A DNA stretch of 5,632 bases. It comes from Victivallales bacterium (GTDB lineage Bacteria; Verrucomicrobiota; Lentisphaeria; Oligosphaerales; Oligosphaeraceae). Below the pieces are notes generated by a model. That model had not been told where the DNA came from, did not search any database, and saw only the letters and a list, made by a program, of their open reading frames with translations. The position numbers and the translations under genes were made by a program. Positions 1 to 5,632 of the stretch are shown here, piece after piece (within the stretch, counting starts at the first letter, position 1; every line of letters begins with the position of its first letter). The DNA lies in assembly GCA_017615955.1 (NCBI GenBank), contig JAFZZD010000068.1, positions 1 to 5,632 of the forward strand, given 5' to 3'.

Positions 1-31
1 CTCTGCGTTAAAAATCTCTGCGTCTCTGCGT
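1..31. repeat. ACGCAGAG 8-mer direct repeats after the operon
   Basis: Three exact copies of CTCTGCGT (ACGCAGAG on the minus strand) lie at 1-8, 16-23 and 24-31. The last two are in tandem and the first is separated by the 7-base A/T-rich spacer TAAAAAT. The array touches the ATPase stop codon at 32-34 with no base between them, and it may continue beyond the left edge. The copies are direct, not inverted, so they do not form a hairpin and are not an intrinsic terminator. Short intergenic repeats of this kind (ACGCAGAG/GACGCAGAG) recur, from my general recollection, in many environmental bacterial genomes, PVC members included. Their function is unknown to me. Confidence 0.7.
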
Positions 32-1132
32 TTAGATTATGCGGAGTTCGGTGTCCTTGTCGAATATGTGTGCCTTGTCCAGGAGGAGTGCGAGTTCGAT
101 GTCCTCCCCCAGCTTGAGTTTGCGGTGCGGGTCCACCTTTGCAACGCAGGGTGCGCCGTCTCCAGTATTCAGATAAATGTATGTTTCCGCGCCCATGGGT
201 TCAATCACGTCTATGGGCGCGTTTATTTTATGCGCGTCTTTTTGCATTTCCGCCAGTTCGGAGCCGATGTGCTCGGGGCGCAGGCCGAATATGATCTCCT
301 TGCCCACGTATGCGTCAAGCTGCCATTCCGCAGGAAGGCGCAGGTGCATTGCACTGTGGTGGAAGTAGATGCCGTCCCCCTCCCGCTGTAATTTGCCATT
401 GAAGAAGTTGGTTGGCGGCGTCCCGATGAAGCCCGCCACGAATACGTTCGCCGGATTGTCGTATATTTCCAGGGGCGTGTCCACTTGCTGTATGACGCCG
501 TCCTTCATGACGCAGATCCTGTCGCCCATTGTCATTGCCTCGATCTGGTCGTGGGTGACGTATATCATGGTGGTGTCCAGCCTTCTATGCAGCTTGGATA
601 TTTCCGCCCGCATCTGCACACGCATTTTGGCGTCCAGGTTGGAGAGGGGCTCGTCGAAAAGAAATACAGCGGGCTTTCGCACAATGGCGCGTCCCACGGC
701 GACACGCTGCCTCTGCCCGCCAGAAAGCGCCTTGGGCTTTCTGTCCATGTAGTCCGTAATGCCCAGGATATCCGCCGCTTCGTTGACGCGCTGGTTTATG
801 ATGTCCTTTGCAATGCCGCGCAGCTTTAGACCGAAGGCCAGGTTTTCCCTGACTGTCATGTGGGGGTACAGTGCGTAGTTCTGGAATACCATTGCAATGT
901 CCCTGTCCTTGGGCGGAATGTCGTTCACTATTCTGCCGCCGATGTCGATGGTGCCGTCGCTGATTTCTTCAAGCCCAGCGATCATGCGGAGCGTGGTGGA
1001 CTTGCCGCAGCCTGATGGACCCACCAGCACCATGAATTCCTTGTCCTGCACTTCCAGGTCAATGCCCTTGACCGCAGGTGCGCTCTTCTTGTCATAGCGC
1101 TTGGTGACTTTGCTCAATGTGACTTTTGCCAT
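32..1132 (-). CDS. ugpC: Carbohydrate ABC importer ATP-binding protein, UgpC/MsmX/MalK type
   Basis: This is the cytoplasmic ATPase that would power the importer as a homodimer. At 366 residues it has the full length of the CUT1 ATPase family. All ABC motifs are intact: Walker A GPSGCGKST (38-46), Q-loop Q84 in VFQNYALYP, signature LSGGQ (136-140), Walker B ending FLFDE (D160, E161), D-loop SNLD (164-167) and switch histidine H194 in THDQ. The C-terminal part (about 235-366) is the MalK-like OB/TOBE regulatory domain, with the family hallmark GLRPEH at 283-288. The ATG start lies 17 bases after the large permease gene and has a modest Shine-Dalgarno AAGGCG; the stop is TAA. It is the last gene of the operon seen here. 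The symbol reflects the family name used for such ATPases. It does not imply glycerol-3-phosphate as substrate, and one ATPase of this type may serve several importers. The function class is secure; the substrate is unknown. Confidence 0.96.
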   Translation of the reverse strand: MAKVTLSKVTKRYDKKSAPAVKGIDLEVQDKEFMVLVGPSGCGKSTTLRMIAGLEEISDGTIDIGGRIVNDIPPKDRDIAMVFQNYALYPHMTVRENLAFGLKLRGIAKDIINQRVNEAADILGITDYMDRKPKALSGGQRQRVAVGRAIVRKPAVFLFDEPLSNLDAKMRVQMRAEISKLHRRLDTTMIYVTHDQIEAMTMGDRICVMKDGVIQQVDTPLEIYDNPANVFVAGFIGTPPTNFFNGKLQREGDGIYFHHSAMHLRLPAEWQLDAYVGKEIIFGLRPEHIGSELAEMQKDAHKINAPIDVIEPMGAETYIYLNTGDGAPCVAKVDPHRKLKLGEDIELALLLDKAHIFDKDTELRII

Positions 1133-1140
1133 GGTGGTTT

Positions 1141-1146
1141 CGCCTT
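1141..1146 (-). promoter_or_regulatory. Ribosome binding site of the ATPase gene
   Basis: The minus strand reads AAGGCG followed by 8 bases and ATG. It lies wholly in the 17-base gap after the permease stop codon. The match to AAGGAG is partial, but the spacing is ideal and supports the start at 1132. The short gap suggests translational coupling to the gene before it. Confidence 0.6.
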
Positions 1147-1149
1147 ATT

Positions 1150-3174
1150 TTATTTCATTGTTGGTATGACTATGCCGCGGAGGATGATCTTCTGGCAGGA
1201 GAGGAAGACCAGCAGGGTTGGTATGGAGGCTATGATGAAGCCCGCCGACACAATCCATGGCTCGCTGCTCCACCAGATGGAAGCCTGGTACAGCCAGACT
1301 GCAATTGTCCACATGCTCTTTTTCTGGCAGATGATCAGCGCCCATTCCCATCCATTGTATGCGTGCATGAACGCGGTCAGGCAGTTGATTGCCAGAATGG
1401 GCTTGACCAGCGGCATCGCCACGATGCGGAAGATCTGGAATTCGGAGGCGCCGTCAATGGTGGCGGCCTCGAAGAGTTCCTGTGGCAGACTGTCGAAGAA
1501 GCCCTTCAGGATGAAGATGCTCATGCCATTGGCGGCGCTTGGCAGCACCAGCGCCCACATTGTGTTCAGCATGCCCAGATCGCGCATAAGCAGATATGAG
1601 GGTATGGCGGACACCATTGTGGGGAACGCCATGGTGGCCAGCATGTACAGGATGATTTTGTCGTGCCCCTTCAGGTTGAAGCGGCTTAGCGCGTATGCGG
1701 CAAGGGGGTTGATGGTGAGGGTGAAGCACAATGTCAGCGCAATGAGACCCAATGTGACAAAAATAGCGTTTCCGTTGAAGAGCAGGTAGCTCATCACCAT
1801 GTAGAAGTTCTTTACTGCGGGCTGCAGCGTGATTTTCCACTGGTGGTCAATGAAGGCCTGCGTGTATGCCGCGTGGAATGGCGGGAATATTTCCTCCAGA
1901 TTTGAATATTCCGTATGGTATGCCTGGTTGATTTTTTCCAGGGAGCCGTATTTGTCCATTACAAAGGCCTGATACGCGATTTCGGAGCTGGTGAAGACCT
2001 TGCTTTCAGGTGGCTGCTTCTTTGCAAAGTTAAGCCATATTTTCTGGAAATTGCTTTGGGAGACATGTCTTGGCGCCGTTTCTGGCAACTTGACTTCTGC
2101 AAAGGATGAGTAGTTGGTGCCGAGCATCTTGTTCAATGTGGCGATTTCCGGCACATTGGTCTGCACATCCTTCTGGAATGCGGCCTCCATTTCAGGCGTT
2201 ACCTTGAGTTTGCACAGGCGCAATGGAAAATACTCGTTCTGGAAACGCCGCCAGATTGCTTGCAGTTCCTTTGGAAAACTGGCCGGAAGCGGGAAAGGCG
2301 TGTGCTCCAGGCGGGGATAGTCCGTGCCTGCCACGGCATTGTATTTCTCGATTTCGTAAGTGTGCCCCAGCTCCAGCTTTAGCCGTTCGCTGCCCAGAAA
2401 CTCATACCACTTGACCCGTAGGCAGAAGGGCGTGGCGAAGCCGCATTCGGGGCGCAGGTTCTGCATGTCCCGCAAAAACAGCTTGTAACCCTCGAAGCGC
2501 CCGTCGCCCTCGTCTGGAATGTAGTTCTGTGAATCCAGAGGCAGCGCCCTTTCCTTGTCGAACTGCACATTGTAGAAACTTTCAAACGGCGTTTCCCATT
2601 CCTCGCTGAGTTCATGCAAGGCCCCGGACATCAACTGGCGTTTGCCGATTTTCTCGCCAGGATGCTTTTCTTTGTAGATCTCGCTGTAGTGTTTGATCAG
2701 AAAATCCACTGATAGGACCCTGTCCGGATTGCAGATTAGGTCCGTCAAGTCATATTGCAAAGAGAACTCGCTGTAGTCCTTCGCCATGGCCTTGAACCCT
2801 TCGGGATTCCTTCTTGCCTCTTCCATGTAGAAGGTCGCAAAGTCGGCATGGCCTTCCTTGTCCCTGCCAATCACAGACCAGGAATTCCAGTGGCGCGGCC
2901 TTTCAGGGAAATACGCCTTCATCTGCGTTCCGTAGCTTGGATATCTGAAGAAGTACTGGCTAAGCCCCCTGACATAGCGGAAGTCCTCATGGAACAGGAA
3001 GCGTGGAAACACGTTGTAGTTCCAGTAATCGCTGGCGGTGCTGAGACTGCTGCTTATAGTGATAAGAAATGGTATCACCATGCAAGCACCCATGATACAC
3101 AATATGAAATAAATAATTCCCAGCAGCAAGCGGCTTGACCAGGATTTACGACCGACTTCGGCTATGAGTGGCAT
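1150..3174 (-). CDS. MalG/UgpE-type sugar ABC transporter permease with a large extracytoplasmic insert
   Basis: This is the second membrane subunit of the importer, 674 residues against roughly 270-300 for usual MalG/UgpE proteins. The N-terminus (GRKSWSSR, positive) is cytoplasmic and is followed by helix 1 at about 15-44, including the family-like IPFLITISSSL. About 400 residues then interrupt the loop between helices 1 and 2. The permease resumes with helix 2 (about 467-492), helices 3 (504-528) and 4 (539-558), and the cytoplasmic coupling loop EAATIDGAS (from 569) ending at MP (587-588). Helices 5 (590-612) and 6 (638-662) and the C-terminal tail KIILRGI complete it. Helix counting puts the insert outside the cytoplasm and the EAA loop inside, as required. 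The ATG at 3174 has a strong AAGGAG at 8 bases. It starts 12 bases after the SBP-permease gene and 17 bases precede the ATPase. No frameshift or stop marks the insert borders, so it appears to be a genuine part of the protein. Permease identity is secure; the role of the insert is unknown. Confidence 0.94.
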   Translation of the reverse strand: MPLIAEVGRKSWSSRLLLGIIYFILCIMGACMVIPFLITISSSLSTASDYWNYNVFPRFLFHEDFRYVRGLSQYFFRYPSYGTQMKAYFPERPRHWNSWSVIGRDKEGHADFATFYMEEARRNPEGFKAMAKDYSEFSLQYDLTDLICNPDRVLSVDFLIKHYSEIYKEKHPGEKIGKRQLMSGALHELSEEWETPFESFYNVQFDKERALPLDSQNYIPDEGDGRFEGYKLFLRDMQNLRPECGFATPFCLRVKWYEFLGSERLKLELGHTYEIEKYNAVAGTDYPRLEHTPFPLPASFPKELQAIWRRFQNEYFPLRLCKLKVTPEMEAAFQKDVQTNVPEIATLNKMLGTNYSSFAEVKLPETAPRHVSQSNFQKIWLNFAKKQPPESKVFTSSEIAYQAFVMDKYGSLEKINQAYHTEYSNLEEIFPPFHAAYTQAFIDHQWKITLQPAVKNFYMVMSYLLFNGNAIFVTLGLIALTLCFTLTINPLAAYALSRFNLKGHDKIILYMLATMAFPTMVSAIPSYLLMRDLGMLNTMWALVLPSAANGMSIFILKGFFDSLPQELFEAATIDGASEFQIFRIVAMPLVKPILAINCLTAFMHAYNGWEWALIICQKKSMWTIAVWLYQASIWWSSEPWIVSAGFIIASIPTLLVFLSCQKIILRGIVIPTMK
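1825..2364 (-). repeat. Three diverged protein repeats of about 68 residues within the permease insert
   Basis: Three segments align without gaps around a core of the form I-x-x-(L/I/Y)-N-x-x-x-(G/H)-T-x-Y. They are EIEKYNAVAGTDY (274-286), EIATLNKMLGTNY (343-355) and SLEKINQAYHTEY (411-423). The core Asn falls at 279, 348 and 416, a period of 69 and 68 residues. Other positions recur with the same phase: a Trp 29-32 residues after the Asn (W308, W380, W446), the pattern IW-x-x-F in the first two units (307-311 and 379-383), and AF before the second and third cores (332-333 and 403-404). Approximate units are 2158-2364, 1954-2157 and 1825-1953, the last shorter and running into helix 2. The repeats show at protein level, which points to old duplication. 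Confidence 0.75.
2557..2631 (-). repeat. Probable degenerate fourth copy of the insert repeat core
   Basis: Residues 182-206 of the large permease include HELSEEWETPFESF. This lines up without gaps with ATLNKMLGTNYSSF of the second clear repeat: L189/L347, T195/T353, F197/Y355, S199/S357, F200/F358 and V203/V361. The core Asn is replaced by S190 and the Gly by E194. The distance to the next core is 89 residues rather than 68-69. Because key positions are lost and the spacing differs, this is a weaker call than the other three. Confidence 0.45.
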
Positions 3175-3182
3175 ATATGCTT

Positions 3183-3188
3183 CTCCTT
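3183..3188 (-). promoter_or_regulatory. Ribosome binding site of the large permease gene, overlapping the preceding stop codon
   Basis: The minus strand reads TAAGGAG, where TAA (3189-3187) is the stop codon of the SBP-permease gene and AAGGAG (3188-3183) is a consensus Shine-Dalgarno. Eight bases separate it from the ATG at 3174. A ribosome terminating on the first gene sits directly on this site, so coupled translation of the two permease subunits is likely. The site fixes the start codon at 3174. Confidence 0.88.
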
Positions 3189-5632
3189 ATTCAGAGGCCT
3201 TCTTGTATTCCACTTTCTTGAGGAACTGTATCTGTATGTACGTGAGGCCGATCAGGCCCGCGCCCATGATCCACGCCATGCAAGTGGCCATGCTGAAATG
3301 CAGGTAGGCGTATGCCTCCTGCCAGATTTTCATGCCGATGACCATGGTTGCGTCGCCAGGGCCGCCGAATGTCAGCAGGAATATGTTTCCCATGCCCTGG
3401 AATGTGCCGATGAAGGAACCCACGAAGTTGATTATGATCAGAGGCAGCAGGTACGGGACAGTGATTTTGCAGAATTTCTGCCACCATGTGGCGCCGTCCA
3501 CATCCGCCGCCTCATATAGCTCCTTGGGGAGAGACTGCAAAGCCGCCAGATATATGAGGCTGGACATTCCCATGCCCGCCCAGACCGTCGGGATTATGCA
3601 GCATATCATTGCCAGCTTGGGGTCCTGCAACCAGGTCTGCATTGGTATTTCCACGCCAGGCAGTTTGTTGACCATGGTTATCAGCTGGTTCAGATATCCA
3701 GTTGCGCTGGAGGAATAGAGCATTTTCCACAGCAGGGCGATGACCACGCTGCTTGTCATCTGGGGCAGGAAGAAAAGGGTTCTGAAGAAGATCTTGCCCT
3801 TTGGTATTTCCGTCAGCAGCACAGCCAGGAATATTGGCGCCAGGAAAACCATCACCATGTTCAACACCACGAAGTAACAGGTTCTCCAGATGCTGATCCA
3901 GAAGTCCCTGTTGTATGCCAGGTTGATGAAGTTGTCCAGCCCCACGAATCTGGATTCGCCCACCACCTTGTAGTCCTGGAGAGCCATGACCATGCCTCGC
4001 AGCAGGGGATAGTAGCGCCAGCAGGTGATGATTGTCAGTGCGGGCACCAGTAGCAGCACAGGCAGCCATCCTGAATACACGGAGCGGGAGCCCACTTTCT
4101 TCACATCGTACGAGAAGATGATCTTGTACAATACAACAGCGAACAGGCAGACCACGACTATCATGATGGCCAGCGCGTAAGGCCTGCGAGCCGCCAGAAA
4201 TTCCTCCGGCATTTCGAACATGAGGCCGCTGTTGGCCGCCACCTGCAAGTCCGCGTATGCTTTCAGGTAGTCGAAATGCTCGCCGTTGGCGCCCAGCATG
4301 ATACCGATTACACGGCGTATGATTTCATCGTTTATATTGAGCCAATGCCCCGAGAAAGGCTCCGTCCGTGAAATGACAGTGCCATCGTCTATCGCCTTGA
4401 AGTTGTCCTGAATAATCTTGGGCACGTCCTTGACATACTCTTCGAAGCCGTATTGGCGGAGCCTGTCTGGCGACACGAAGCTTGCCATGCCGCTGAGCAC
4501 ACATTCCTCCACGTTTCGGCGGGCGTTTTCCCTATCAATGCACGCCAGCAGCGCCTTCCATATCTTGTCCCGCTCCTCCTTCGGGCGGTCTTTCACGTTG
4601 GCGTACATGGCGCAGTAATGCTGGAAAATCTGCACGCATTGGCGTCCCTTGGGACCTGGCGCGGCGGGATATGGGAACCAGCTGAGCAGCGATGGATCCA
4701 GTTGTGCGCCCTTGGCGATTTGCGCCAGGTCATCAATGGTGGCCGCCATCATTGCGACCTCGCCGGTGCCCAGGAAATCATGGAAATAATGCTGCCTTGA
4801 AATGGAGGCGGGCAGCACCACGCCTTTGATTTGCTCGCCGTCCTTCTCGAAGGTGCCCCAGCGCAGCTTGTACCAGAATGAGAGGGCGGATCTTCCTTCC
4901 TCCGTGTCCCAGTTGGCCCGCCAGTCTGAGGGTTCGTGTGACAGGTCCTCGCCTTCCGGCGTGATGAACTTCTCCTCCACGATGGAGAAGCCGTATTCCT
5001 TGCCGGTCTTCGGGCTTTTGCGGTACTGAATGAATGGCTCTCCTCCAGCTGTGTATATCCAAGGCAGGAACATGTAGCCGCCAGTGGGAAGGCAAAGCGC
5101 CCTCTGCCCGTAGGAATTGACGGCGCCCTTGACCACCTTGTTGGGCATTGTCAGCGCCTTGCACCACTCGTAGAATTCGTCCCAGTCCTTGGGCGGGTTG
5201 TTGGGGTCAAGACCAGCCTCCTTGACCAGGTCGATGCGGAATACCATTCCCTGTATGTTTACGCTTGGAACTGGAATGCCGTAGATCTTGCCGTCCTGGC
5301 TGGCGACTGCTCTCCACAGTGGCTTGTATTTTTCCCATTCCTTCCACTTGACTTCATCGCCTGAGACCTCGCCGTCCCCGTTCAAATCATCCCCGATCCA
5401 CTCGTTGAGGGGATAGAGGAAATTCTGCTTGATGTCATTGCGGATGGTGTGGAAGAGGGCGATGCCGATGTCCGGGCTGGTTTTGCCAGCCAGGGACATG
5501 AGCAGGTTCGAATCGCCTGCGCTAGGCAGGGAAATGCCGCCCCATTGCCTGACTTCAATCTGCGGATCCTCCTTCATGAGGCGCACCAGCGCGTCAACGG
5601 TGGAACTGCGCGAACCCTCGTTTACGCTGAAC
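3187..5632 (-). CDS. Solute-binding protein fused to a MalF/UgpA-type sugar ABC transporter permease (5' partial)
   Basis: The reading frame is open to the right edge, so the true start and signal peptide are outside the window. The 814 visible residues begin FSVNEGSRS at 5631. GTG at 5586 and ATG at 5577 are internal: residues before them already resemble the first helix of a family 1 solute-binding protein. Residues 1 to about 480 are the binding domain, with family-like stretches DGKIYGIPVP, AGGEPF and GTGEVAMMA. Helix 484-507 then crosses inward, and the positive linker (KKVGSR) is cytoplasmic. The permease follows: helices at about 522-541, 581-607, 616-638, 672-696, 726-745 and 779-802, with the coupling loop EAADVDGATWWQKF from 707 ending at ITVP (723-726). 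The extra helix is what lets an external domain precede a permease whose N-terminus is normally inside. The protein would bind substrate at the membrane face and form half of the translocation channel. The stop is TAA. Both halves are intact and in one frame. The substrate is not evident; a sugar or sugar derivative is expected from the family. Confidence 0.94.
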   Translation of the reverse strand, partial: FSVNEGSRSSTVDALVRLMKEDPQIEVRQWGGISLPSAGDSNLLMSLAGKTSPDIGIALFHTIRNDIKQNFLYPLNEWIGDDLNGDGEVSGDEVKWKEWEKYKPLWRAVASQDGKIYGIPVPSVNIQGMVFRIDLVKEAGLDPNNPPKDWDEFYEWCKALTMPNKVVKGAVNSYGQRALCLPTGGYMFLPWIYTAGGEPFIQYRKSPKTGKEYGFSIVEEKFITPEGEDLSHEPSDWRANWDTEEGRSALSFWYKLRWGTFEKDGEQIKGVVLPASISRQHYFHDFLGTGEVAMMAATIDDLAQIAKGAQLDPSLLSWFPYPAAPGPKGRQCVQIFQHYCAMYANVKDRPKEERDKIWKALLACIDRENARRNVEECVLSGMASFVSPDRLRQYGFEEYVKDVPKIIQDNFKAIDDGTVISRTEPFSGHWLNINDEIIRRVIGIMLGANGEHFDYLKAYADLQVAANSGLMFEMPEEFLAARRPYALAIMIVVVCLFAVVLYKIIFSYDVKKVGSRSVYSGWLPVLLLVPALTIITCWRYYPLLRGMVMALQDYKVVGESRFVGLDNFINLAYNRDFWISIWRTCYFVVLNMVMVFLAPIFLAVLLTEIPKGKIFFRTLFFLPQMTSSVVIALLWKMLYSSSATGYLNQLITMVNKLPGVEIPMQTWLQDPKLAMICCIIPTVWAGMGMSSLIYLAALQSLPKELYEAADVDGATWWQKFCKITVPYLLPLIIINFVGSFIGTFQGMGNIFLLTFGGPGDATMVIGMKIWQEAYAYLHFSMATCMAWIMGAGLIGLTYIQIQFLKKVEYKKASE
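5353..5388 (-). other. EF-hand-type calcium-binding loop in the solute-binding domain
   Basis: The 12-residue stretch DLNGDGEVSGDE (visible residues 82-93) fits the EF-hand loop pattern. Oxygen ligands sit at positions 1 (D), 3 (N), 5 (D), 7 (E), 9 (S) and 12 (E), with Gly at 6 and a hydrophobic residue (V) at 8. It lies about 20 residues before DGKIYGIP, near the N-terminal lobe of the domain. Single calcium loops of this kind are known in periplasmic binding proteins, for example the E. coli galactose/glucose-binding protein and Sphingomonas AlgQ2, where they are structural. The motif is clear; calcium binding itself is inferred. Confidence 0.72.

Larger units (their letters stand above)
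1825..3027 (-). other. About 400-residue extracytoplasmic insert in the MalG-type permease
   Basis: Residues about 50-450 lie between helices 1 and 2, where normal family members have only a short loop. The segment is soluble in character: rich in charged and aromatic residues, with no run long or hydrophobic enough to be a membrane helix. The C-terminal part (271-450) is built of repeats, listed separately. The part from 50 to about 180 matches nothing I recognise. Borders are estimated from the hydrophobicity pattern and from where family-like sequence stops and resumes, and could be off by 15 residues or so. Possible roles are contact with the fused solute-binding domain, glycan or cell-wall binding, or gating. 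None is shown by the sequence. Confidence 0.85.

Noticed and set aside
1..31. Intrinsic terminator after the ATPase gene
   Set aside because: The repeats are direct and no stem followed by a T-run is visible on the minus strand. Any terminator lies beyond the left edge.
1126..1789. Open frames on the plus strand of 157 and 207 codons opposite the 3' part of the large permease
   Set aside because: They are antisense to a clearly conserved permease core. Their translations show no family motif or sensible composition, and they have no convincing ribosome binding site. They are by-products of the codon bias of the real gene.
1825..3027. The insert as a separate gene or an inserted mobile element within the permease
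   Set aside because: The frame runs through both borders, no terminal inverted repeats or target-site duplication are seen, and the topology of the permease stays correct with the insert in place.
3512..4069. A 185-codon minus-strand frame within the permease half of the fusion gene
   Set aside because: It overlaps the transmembrane permease coding sequence in another frame. Its translation is rich in Gly, His and Gln without domain features, so it is a frame shadow.
4111..4182. Assembly artefact or lost stop codon creating the SBP-permease fusion
   Set aside because: The junction codes for a well-formed membrane helix followed by a positive inner linker, exactly what is needed for correct topology. 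An accidental fusion would be unlikely to supply this.
5575..5586. GTG at 5586 or ATG at 5577 as the start of the SBP-permease gene
   Set aside because: The frame stays open to the window edge with 15 more residues that fit the first helix of a solute-binding domain. Starting here would remove the signal peptide that the domain needs. The gene is better called 5' partial.

Overview
The window is filled almost entirely by three genes on the minus strand, read from right to left. Together they encode a carbohydrate-type (CUT1, MalFGK/UgpABCE-like) ABC importer. In transcription order they are: (1) a 5'-truncated gene whose product joins an extracytoplasmic solute-binding protein (SBP) to a MalF/UgpA-type permease in one chain; (2) a MalG/UgpE-type permease of 674 residues, more than twice the usual length, because about 400 residues sit between its first and second membrane helices; (3) a UgpC/MsmX/MalK-type ATPase of normal length. 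The gaps are 12 and 17 bases, each with a Shine-Dalgarno sequence at 8-base spacing, so this is a tight operon. Its promoter, the first gene's start and its signal peptide lie to the right of the window.

Region by region: 1-31 holds three exact copies of the 8-mer CTCTGCGT (ACGCAGAG on the coding strand), starting directly after the ATPase stop codon. 32-1132 is the ATPase. 1150-3174 is the large permease; its insert is at about 1825-3027 and contains at least three, probably four, diverged copies of a repeat of about 68 residues. 3187-5632 is the SBP-permease fusion, with a canonical EF-hand-type calcium loop in the SBP part at 5353-5388. I see no gene on the plus strand and no RNA gene, mobile element or CRISPR array. 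No intergenic stretch reaches 300 bases.

The parts form a complete importer. Two different permease chains each carry an EAA coupling loop for a homodimeric ATPase, and one SBP is permanently tethered per transporter. The unusual mass is outside the membrane: the fused SBP plus the repeat-bearing insert in the partner permease. The obvious hypothesis is that the insert contacts or caps the tethered SBP or helps bind the substrate, loosely like the P2 loop of E. coli MalF but on the other permease and in a different loop. The substrate cannot be read from the sequence; a sugar, oligosaccharide or related polyol is expected from the family.

Organism: a bacterium with moderately GC-rich genes. 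The tethered SBP, oversized permease and ACGCAGAG repeats suggest an environmental or gut member of the PVC group (Lentisphaerota, Kiritimatiellota, Planctomycetota or Verrucomicrobiota). That assignment rests on general impression, not on a marker gene, and is low to moderate in confidence.
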